Shown in pieces: positions 29,052 to 34,402 of a stretch of 34,402 nt of DNA (the first letter of the stretch is position 1; each line of letters opens with the position of its first letter). The DNA is from a virus: positions 1-34,402 of the IMG/VR virus record IMGVR_UViG_3300035670_000767. The stretch is one strand, 5' to 3'. The notes under the pieces are model-generated. The model worked only from the letters and a program-made list of their open reading frames with translations, did no database searches and had not been told where the DNA came from. Made by a program: the position numbers and the translations under genes.

Positions 29052-29585
29052 TTAAGCTACGCCCTCATCGTGGTTAGCACTAATGATGGTTGTTGCATAT
29101 ACTTCAGCAGCAGCAGCAGTTGTGATAGTAGCGCAGATAAACAATCCTGCGATTGCATCATCTGTTACTACGGCATCATCAACTACGCCATCAGTTGCAG
29201 TTGCAAACAACAGCTTATTCTCAGCGCAATCAACGGCAGCGAGAACTTTAATTCCTCTGCCAACTCCACCGCCCGGTCCCCTCCAGAACCAGCCGTATGA
29301 ACCGCTTGCGATAGCGACTTGAGGTATGCCCAAAATAGGCACAACCGAATCAATGTCACCAGCAGCAGCGGCAATTGCTAATGGAATAGCGGCGCTTGAT
29401 ATTTTGCAAAGCTGATAGGCTGAAAGAGCCTCATTTGCTTTTGCATATATCCAATGACCGCCTTGGTTATCAATAGCTCCATCGCCGGGTTTAAAACCAC
29501 CGGGGACAGTTCCATCAATAGCTGTAGCTGTTACTTCAAAATCGACCCCAACAGGGACGATTGAATATACATTTGTTAAAGCCAT
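29052..29585 (-). CDS. probable capsid decoration / cement protein (177 aa)
   Basis: A beta-rich Ala/Gly/Val protein (VYSIVPVGVDFEVTATAIDG, SAYQLCKISSAAIPLAIAAA, PQVAIASGSYGWFW, RGPGGGVGRGIKVLAAVD), directly after the major capsid gene. The pattern and place match head decoration proteins that clamp capsid hexamers. Function is inferred from context. Confidence 0.7.
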   Translation of the reverse strand: MALTNVYSIVPVGVDFEVTATAIDGTVPGGFKPGDGAIDNQGGHWIYAKANEALSAYQLCKISSAAIPLAIAAAAGDIDSVVPILGIPQVAIASGSYGWFWRGPGGGVGRGIKVLAAVDCAENKLLFATATDGVVDDAVVTDDAIAGLFICATITTAAAAEVYATTIISANHDEGVA

Positions 29586-29603
29586 ATATTTTTTCTCCTT
29601 ATA

Positions 29604-30575
29604 TTAAGCGTGTATAACACCTTGGTTTCTCATATTGGACACGCAGAGGTTTCCTGCCCATCCCATAATCTTAACCACACCATCTTGGTCAACGGCGTAT
29701 CTATCAGCACCTAATGGCTCCATGTTCCTCTCTGAGTGAACGACAAGATAGGTCTTGCCATGGTCAACAAAGTACATGTGACTTGCTGGACATGTTCCAC
29801 CAAGGCCACCGTCAAAATAGACAGGTATGTTATGTTTGTATGCATAGCTATCGTAGCCGCCTTTAGCTTTGGTATCAGAGGTAATTCTCTGTAAAGCCTG
29901 TAAAGATTGCTCGTAGTAGCTAAAATATGTGTTATCAGCATAGATGGCAGTAGGACGTGCTTTATCAGTTGCTAATCTTAGATACAGCGTATCCATAGCG
30001 TTTCTGATTGTAGCAGGACCAGCAACTACACCTTCCACAGAGAAGTCATAAAGCTTTGATTGCCAAAAGCTCCATGTTGCTCTGTTGATGTTTCCATATG
30101 TTCCAGTAGTAGGATCATCGGGAATTGCAGCTTGTAAACCACCAATCTGCTTACCGCCAGAGGCAGTTCCATCAGAATAGAGGTCAGTAGCAAAGTTGTT
30201 AGCGAAAGTAGTTTTAGCATTTTCAACCTTTGATTCCATCAAGTTAAATATTCTCTCTTTGCCAGCGTTCTTGAGCAATTCAAGACCAGACATAGAGACA
30301 GATATTGCGACTTGTTTCCAATCGTAGTTGGCTGCGCTAATAACGTCAGTTGGTGATACATCCAGAGTTTCCCAACCGGAATACCTCTGATAAGTACCAT
30401 TTTCTGCATATTCGAGAGGGACAACGATTGTTTCCCCGCCGCCTATAAGTTTGATTTTTCCTCGCTTGTTACATTCAGCGTAAAAAGCGACGTTGTTAGA
30501 GATATTATCAGTAATCTCATCAGCATAATGCTTGAGAGTTGTGGCTAATATCTCCGAGTAGTTCGGACTTGCCAT
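29604..30575 (-). CDS. major capsid protein
   Basis: The sequence MASPNYSEILATTLKHYADEI, the segment GGGETIVVPLEYAENGTYQR, a strand ISAANYDWKQVAISVSMSG and SDGTASGGKQIGGLQAAIPD are hallmarks of a widespread phage major capsid family with an HK97-type fold. Length 323 is typical. It forms the icosahedral shell, guided by the scaffold encoded just upstream. An expected ribosome binding site (AGGAGAAC) precedes the ATG. Confidence 0.9.
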   Translation of the reverse strand: MASPNYSEILATTLKHYADEITDNISNNVAFYAECNKRGKIKLIGGGETIVVPLEYAENGTYQRYSGWETLDVSPTDVISAANYDWKQVAISVSMSGLELLKNAGKERIFNLMESKVENAKTTFANNFATDLYSDGTASGGKQIGGLQAAIPDDPTTGTYGNINRATWSFWQSKLYDFSVEGVVAGPATIRNAMDTLYLRLATDKARPTAIYADNTYFSYYEQSLQALQRITSDTKAKGGYDSYAYKHNIPVYFDGGLGGTCPASHMYFVDHGKTYLVVHSERNMEPLGADRYAVDQDGVVKIMGWAGNLCVSNMRNQGVIHA

Positions 30576-30601
30576 TTTGTTCTCCTAAAACAGTTAATAA
30601 T

Positions 30602-31693
30602 CTAACGTGATGAGTGTTCTCTCCACGCCATTTCTATTGCTTCCCTAGCTGTGCGTGCTGTCTTAGGAGGTTCTACGGTTCGAGAGCTGGAGCCTGTGAG
30701 ACTTATCGCCGCTTCTTTGGCCTTCTGCGTCTTCTCGTCGCTGAACTTGACTTGTGTGTTAGTGGTACTCGTCAGCTTGGTACGCACTTGAGGATTTGCA
30801 TAAACTGCTCTGTTATAAGCCTCATGCAACGCCTCATAATCAGTAATATACGGATTCTCGGAATACACAAGAGGTAAAATTGACTTGATGTATGATTTAG
30901 CATCATTCCAAAATGGTCTTAATGGTTTACCGCTTGCATCTTTCTCAGAACCAAACATATCAAGCTGCGCTCTTAGCTGTGCTATCTCTTGTTGTTTTGC
31001 AGTTTGTTGTTGATTGGCGATTAATTCATCTACTCTTGGATCTCTTAGTGGAGCTGATTGTTGAGCTGATGGCGCTGAATCAAAATCTCTTGTTAGATCG
31101 TCAGGGCTAAGGTCATATCTCTTTGCAAGCTCAATTATTGCTCCGACTGGATCTTCTTCAAGATAATCGTTCCACTCCCAGAGAGCCTTTGTAGCTGAAG
31201 CAGGTGTTTTCTGTTCTAATCTTAACGCTCTAACCCTTTCAGGAGGGAATACTTCATCCCATGAAGCATCTGACCACTGAGCTATCTTGTCATTAACTGC
31301 CTGTTTATACCTAGCGACAGCAGCATTTCGCATATCCTCATACTTTTTGAGGGCTGTACGGACTTCAGGGGAAACTTTAGCCCACAGAACCTTGTCCTCA
31401 GCTTTCCAGAACGGAGGAGCATCCTCTGAAACTTGTATAGGTTGTTTAGCTGGCTGGACCTCTTTAGGTGGCTGTTTTGCCTTTCCTGTTTCATCAGCAG
31501 CATCACTTCCCAAATCTGAGCTAACTTTCTTAATATCTTCATTTGTTTCATCACCTGAGACTTCGACAGGGGTAGATTCAGGGGGCTGCTCTGTGACTTC
31601 TGGCTCGGTTTGTTCTGCTTCATTTTGTTTACCTTCGACTTCTTCAAAAGCCTTAGTTAGTGCCTGTCTTAGTGGGCTTGTTTCTTCTGCCAT
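30602..31693 (-). CDS. scaffold protein (363 aa)
   Basis: The first 110 residues are acidic and disordered (EVEGKQNEAEQTEPEVTEQP and similar), the middle is helical with Trp/Lys, and the C-terminal 40 residues are basic (SRTVEPPKTARTAREAIEMA), as in capsid scaffolds where the basic end binds the coat protein. It lies directly before the capsid gene. Protease motifs are not visible. Confidence 0.75.
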   Translation of the reverse strand: MAEETSPLRQALTKAFEEVEGKQNEAEQTEPEVTEQPPESTPVEVSGDETNEDIKKVSSDLGSDAADETGKAKQPPKEVQPAKQPIQVSEDAPPFWKAEDKVLWAKVSPEVRTALKKYEDMRNAAVARYKQAVNDKIAQWSDASWDEVFPPERVRALRLEQKTPASATKALWEWNDYLEEDPVGAIIELAKRYDLSPDDLTRDFDSAPSAQQSAPLRDPRVDELIANQQQTAKQQEIAQLRAQLDMFGSEKDASGKPLRPFWNDAKSYIKSILPLVYSENPYITDYEALHEAYNRAVYANPQVRTKLTSTTNTQVKFSDEKTQKAKEAAISLTGSSSRTVEPPKTARTAREAIEMAWREHSSR

Positions 31694-32002
31694 TTAATCC
31701 TTTTTGTTGATTGCTCTGTCTATATTGTCCCAGAGAGCTTTCTTAAGGCGCTCTGAGTTGTGGGTTGTAATAGGATTAGTGCGCTTTCTTTGGCTAATGA
31801 GATCGTTTCCAACCTCAGTATAGCCATAAAGCTTAGTTGTCCTTCTAAACTCACTTTTTGATGTGTAAATCTTATCGTCTGCGGGGTGCCAAGTGGGGGT
31901 CATTTCGTCTGCTATTACGGTATGGAAAGTATCTCTTGCTGGATCTTCCTCTATTGGGACAACCCCAATCCCTTTTTCATACCTAAATAGTTTCCTTGGC
32001 AT
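31694..32002 (-). CDS. hypothetical late protein (102 aa)
   Basis: A basic protein (RKLFRYEKG, WHPADDKIYTSKSEFRRTTK, ERLKKALWDNIDRAINKKD). It precedes the scaffold by a four-base overlap and is the first gene after an AT-rich intergenic gap. Unknown; the place suggests a head-assembly role. Confidence 0.6.
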   Translation of the reverse strand: MPRKLFRYEKGIGVVPIEEDPARDTFHTVIADEMTPTWHPADDKIYTSKSEFRRTTKLYGYTEVGNDLISQRKRTNPITTHNSERLKKALWDNIDRAINKKD

Positions 32003-32048
32003 ACCCTGATATAATACAATAAATCTAAATAAAGCAAGATATAAAATA
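32003..32048 (-). promoter_or_regulatory. possible late promoter before the head genes
   Basis: The 46-base gap is AT-rich. On the minus strand TTGCTT (32037-32032) lies 15 bases from TATTAT (32016-32011) or 18 from TATATC (32013-32008). Neither spacing is ideal. Confidence 0.25.
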
Positions 32049-32303
32049 TTATCTTTCAGTCATCATAAACAATAGCAGGATTTCCTCTAAGTCAAAGCCT
32101 AAGCCTAACAGATCCTCTGCTGCTGGGATAAGTGTTGGGTTGTCGGCAAAAAATGGGTGAATAAGTGCTGGATTGACCTTCTTTTTCTTCCCTCGGTAGG
32201 GAACCTGAACCCTGTCATATATAGCATCGTCATAGACTTGTTGACCGCCACCTACTCCTCCAGAAGTGCCATAATGAGGCTTAAGAAAAAAAAGTAAGGT
32301 CAT
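32049..32303 (-). CDS. hypothetical small late protein (84 aa)
   Basis: The N-terminus is hydrophobic (TLLFFLKPHYG), followed by a Gly-rich segment, a basic RGKKKKVNP stretch and an acidic hydrophobic end (LGLGFDLEEILLLFMM). Similar layout is seen in small phage proteins encoded next to capsid genes. Its ATG overlaps the stop of the coiled-coil gene at 32300. Confidence 0.55.
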   Translation of the reverse strand: MTLLFFLKPHYGTSGGVGGGQQVYDDAIYDRVQVPYRGKKKKVNPALIHPFFADNPTLIPAAEDLLGLGFDLEEILLLFMMTER

Positions 32304-32449
32304 CCCTTAGCCGCCTCGTCTAGCTTCTCAATTTGTTGCCTCAACTCGTTTATCCGCTGCATGGCCTGAGCCTGAAACGCCCTTGCCTTTTCAAGCTCTA
32401 AAAATAGCCTTCCCATCTCTGCTTCAAGTTCTAATTTTTTATTTTCCAT
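32300..32449 (-). CDS. small coiled-coil protein (49 aa)
   Basis: Open frame from the ATG at 32449, with AGGAAAAT upstream, to TGA, overlapping the next gene by four bases (ATGA). The product is an almost uninterrupted heptad-repeat helix (LELEAEMGRLFLELEKARAF, then INELRQQIEKLDE). Likely a coiled-coil structural or chaperone peptide for the head or fiber. Confidence 0.6.
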   Translation of the reverse strand: MENKKLELEAEMGRLFLELEKARAFQAQAMQRINELRQQIEKLDEAAKG

Positions 32450-32458
32450 ATTTTCCTT

Positions 32459-33943
32459 TTAAGCCGTATATTCGTCGTTGCTCCCAAGTCTTGCCATCTG
32501 ATAGTGGATGTCCACATACAAGAGGCCGACTTTGTTAGTGTAAGTATCTCCTGCTGCGCTTGAGTTTCTAAAAAGTCTACAAATCAGAATCGAAGATAAA
32601 TCATCTTGTGTGCTATCTGGTGTAATGCCTGAAAACGTTGCAATGTAATGCTTTCCGGCTGTGATGTTGGCATCATCTGGGACAAGAGTTGTGCTTGAAG
32701 TCACAATTACTGTGTCGCCAAAAGTAGCCCCCGGCTCTTTCCAACAATATTCTAAACCCCAGATTATGTCGGAACTATTGACCGTTGCGGCTGGCGTAAA
32801 ATGAACGTGAATTTTTATCTGTCCACTGTTCCATGAGTGCGGCAGTTGCGCAGTAAAGAATATCTCTTTCTCGTTTCCTGCTACTGATTCGTCAGTAAAG
32901 CTATAGAGCCAAACACCTTTAGAAGTTCCTGCGCTATCATCAAAATACTTTTCAAAAGCTGGCACCCCTGCCTCTGCGGCTGCTCTTACAGTTGGTTCAA
33001 CTCGTAAATCATCCCACGGTTGCGCTGTGCCTTCCATTGTCTGATGGCCTGTGTCATCAAACTTTGTGTAGTTTGTTGAGCCGCCATCACCAAAAACACA
33101 AGGGCCATCGGCCTCTACAGAATAAAGTTGATTTGATAAAACTACAGTATTACCGCTTCCAAAACCCCCTCTGCTCGTAGCCAACGCCCCACCAGCATCG
33201 GCATTTAGCTCCATAGCATTGCTGCCATAACCAAATCTAAAATAGCACCCGGCGTAATCGTCTAGCTCCCATAACCAAGCATTAGGAGTTACAGCGCTGC
33301 CGACCCACATCTGACCGCCGCCGCCGTTAACATCGTTAAAATAGGAATCTCCCGTTACGCTTAAAGCATAAGTGCCATCAACAATATAAACTGTTTTGGT
33401 TCCATCAGTCGCCTGAATACCGTAACCACCCTCTCCGATGTTGACAGTGTAAGTTCCGTCGTTGAAATATGCGTTATATGCGGAAACATAATACCCGGCT
33501 GTCAAAGTATTGCAGTTTATTCCCGAAGACTGAGCATCAACTGCATAAAATCCATTGCAAAGAGTAACGCTATTACTGCCATCGGTTGCATAGATCGCCC
33601 CAGTTCCGTTTGAGGTAACCTCTAAAAAACCCCCACCCAAACTGCCGTTGTTGTTGAGATACATTCCGTTCCCGGATATCTGGTAGAAGTCTCCGGCCAG
33701 AGCAAGTTGTCCGTAAACATCGAGGGCTTGGCTGTTGTAGCAAAGATTTACATAGTTCGCTCCGTCTGAAAAATAACCAGCCTTTGCGTTGGTAGCGTCG
33801 CCGAGAATAGCTTGATAGGTTGAGCCAACGGTAAATTTATAAGATCCTAAATCCACATCCCCCGTTGCTCCGGTGTAAGGGACCTTGCCAGTGCCATCGT
33901 CTTGCCGGTATTCGCCTAAAATGGGGTCTACTTTATTGCTCAT
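32459..33943 (-). CDS. fiber-like beta-repeat protein (494 aa)
   Basis: After the N-terminal VPYTGATGDVDLGSYKFTVG, common in phage fibers, come repeats of about 28 residues built on a 'DG-Y-V-I--G-YAI' pattern (SDGANYVNLCY, TDGSNSVTLCNG, NDGTYTVNIGEG, TDGTKTVYIVDG), suggesting a trimeric beta-helix shaft. The C-terminal 170 residues (LPHSWNSGQIKIHVHFTP, IIWGLEYCWKEPG, CRLFRNSSAAGDTY) match a widespread head domain of environmental phage fibers. It lies between the probable portal and the scaffold, an unusual place for a tail fiber, so it may be a capsid fiber. Confidence 0.7.
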   Translation of the reverse strand: MSNKVDPILGEYRQDDGTGKVPYTGATGDVDLGSYKFTVGSTYQAILGDATNAKAGYFSDGANYVNLCYNSQALDVYGQLALAGDFYQISGNGMYLNNNGSLGGGFLEVTSNGTGAIYATDGSNSVTLCNGFYAVDAQSSGINCNTLTAGYYVSAYNAYFNDGTYTVNIGEGGYGIQATDGTKTVYIVDGTYALSVTGDSYFNDVNGGGGQMWVGSAVTPNAWLWELDDYAGCYFRFGYGSNAMELNADAGGALATSRGGFGSGNTVVLSNQLYSVEADGPCVFGDGGSTNYTKFDDTGHQTMEGTAQPWDDLRVEPTVRAAAEAGVPAFEKYFDDSAGTSKGVWLYSFTDESVAGNEKEIFFTAQLPHSWNSGQIKIHVHFTPAATVNSSDIIWGLEYCWKEPGATFGDTVIVTSSTTLVPDDANITAGKHYIATFSGITPDSTQDDLSSILICRLFRNSSAAGDTYTNKVGLLYVDIHYQMARLGSNDEYTA

Positions 33944-34182
33944 GTCATCTTAATAGTCGTAGTCGTTCCGGCCACCGTAATTGTCTTTGTTGCAACAGTA
34001 ACGCCAGCTAGTTTGTAGGTGATAACCGTAGTCGCAGGGGCAAGGGCTTCGTCGATAACTTCTTCATCGTGCCGGGGGACACACAGGCCAGAAGTTACGA
34101 CCTGAATTTTACCATCAGGGCCAGAGACATATTCAACATCATAGGTGCCAAGCCTGTTATTATCTACCTGTTGAGCAGTCAT
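33940..34182 (-). CDS. small hypothetical beta protein (80 aa)
   Basis: A Thr/Val-rich beta protein (ATTVITYKLAGVTVATKTIT) that overlaps the fiber gene start by four bases. Probably a small partner of the fiber or a head protein. Confidence 0.55.
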   Translation of the reverse strand: MTAQQVDNNRLGTYDVEYVSGPDGKIQVVTSGLCVPRHDEEVIDEALAPATTVITYKLAGVTVATKTITVAGTTTTIKMT

Positions 34183-34184
34183 AG

Positions 34185-34402
34185 TTAATCATCCGTATCT
34201 TCTTCATCTTCTTCTTTTTCTTCGACTGTTACTTCTGCTGTAGTGCCATCAGATTTTTTAATCTTGCCGACTCTCTTTGTAGGTTTTGGAGCTGCTACGT
34301 TTACAACTGGAGCAGGTATTGATTTAAGAGCCTGAGCGAAAATAGAAGCAACGCCTGTTAAATCAGAAGATGATTTAGCACTTGACGTTGCCTCTCTAAC
34401 TT
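34185..34402 (-). CDS. C-terminal fragment, probable portal protein (partial)
   Basis: The frame is open from the window's right end to TAA at 34185 and gives 71 residues: Ser/Ala-rich helix, SIPAPVVNVAAPKPTKRVGK and an extremely acidic tail EEKEEDEEDTDD. The sequence alone is not diagnostic. Its place at the head of the structural block, three bases before the next gene, suits the disordered C-terminus of a portal protein. Confidence 0.45.
   Translation of the reverse strand, partial: VREATSSAKSSSDLTGVASIFAQALKSIPAPVVNVAAPKPTKRVGKIKKSDGTTAEVTVEEKEEDEEDTDD

Noticed and set aside
1-34402. Integration module or lysogeny control (integrase, CI/Cro pair)
   Set aside because: No integrase or repressor family is recognised; the HTH gene at 5925 alone is not enough to claim lysogeny.

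Overview
This window reads as most of the genome of a tailed double-stranded DNA phage (or a prophage/metagenomic phage contig) with a podovirus-like virion. The evidence is a scaffold / HK97-type capsid / decoration block, a short-tail adaptor and nozzle pair, several Gln/Ala/Gly-rich ejection-type proteins, and a very large virion protein ending in a lytic transglycosylase domain; no tape measure or sheath is visible. The DNA is AT-rich, Shine-Dalgarno sites are strong (GGAGG-like), promoters look like sigma70, and two small lipoproteins carry lipoboxes, so a Gram-negative host is likely. The host genus cannot be named. No integrase, CI-type repressor gene, reverse transcriptase or DNA polymerase is seen in the window.

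Layout. (1) 1-2058: small early genes on the plus strand, interrupted by a minus-strand gene resembling a terminase small subunit (479-1027). If the genome is circular, that gene lies just upstream, in transcription order, of a large terminase expected beyond position 34402. (2) 2091-4166, minus strand: a replication operon with an O-like initiator, a RepA-type hexameric helicase ATPase and a zinc-ribbon protein. A candidate origin of seven iteron-like repeats beside an AT-rich stretch lies inside the initiator gene. (3) 4167-6240: regulatory hub with overlapping divergent promoters, an operator-like palindrome, terminators, a small lipoprotein, a small membrane protein and an excisionase/MerR-like HTH operon. 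(4) 6239-15854, plus strand: accessory and recombination region. A YqaJ/lambda-exonuclease-type nuclease opens it and a RecT annealing protein nearly closes it. Between them are a tRNA-like element with a structured non-coding stretch, a TIM-barrel-like protein, many very small overlapping genes, a Lar-type restriction-alleviation protein, an HNH-like endonuclease, a tiny metzincin-like lipoprotein with a possible -1 frameshift extension, and a 23-unit hexamer-repeat gene. (5) 15844-34402, minus strand: lysis and virion genes. In transcription order (right to left) they are the C-terminus of a probable portal, a beta-repeat fiber-like protein, small proteins, scaffold, capsid, decoration protein, terminator, connector/accessory genes, a LamG-type fiber with a 600-bp internal duplication, a 16-residue basic peptide, adaptor, nozzle, ejection proteins, the transglycosylase protein and two holin-like membrane proteins.

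How it fits together: the initiator and helicase would open the intragenic origin. The exonuclease and RecT would provide recombination. The many small plus-strand genes probably serve host takeover and anti-defence, with Lar the only one with a recognisable role. The minus-strand late block builds a short-tailed virion whose ejection proteins include a wall-cutting enzyme. The most interesting signals are the candidate frameshift after the metalloprotease (12809-12994), the iteron cluster inside the initiator gene, three divergent promoter regions with operator-like symmetry, the abnormal tRNA-like element with adjoining structured RNA, and the hexamer-repeat locus open in all three forward frames.
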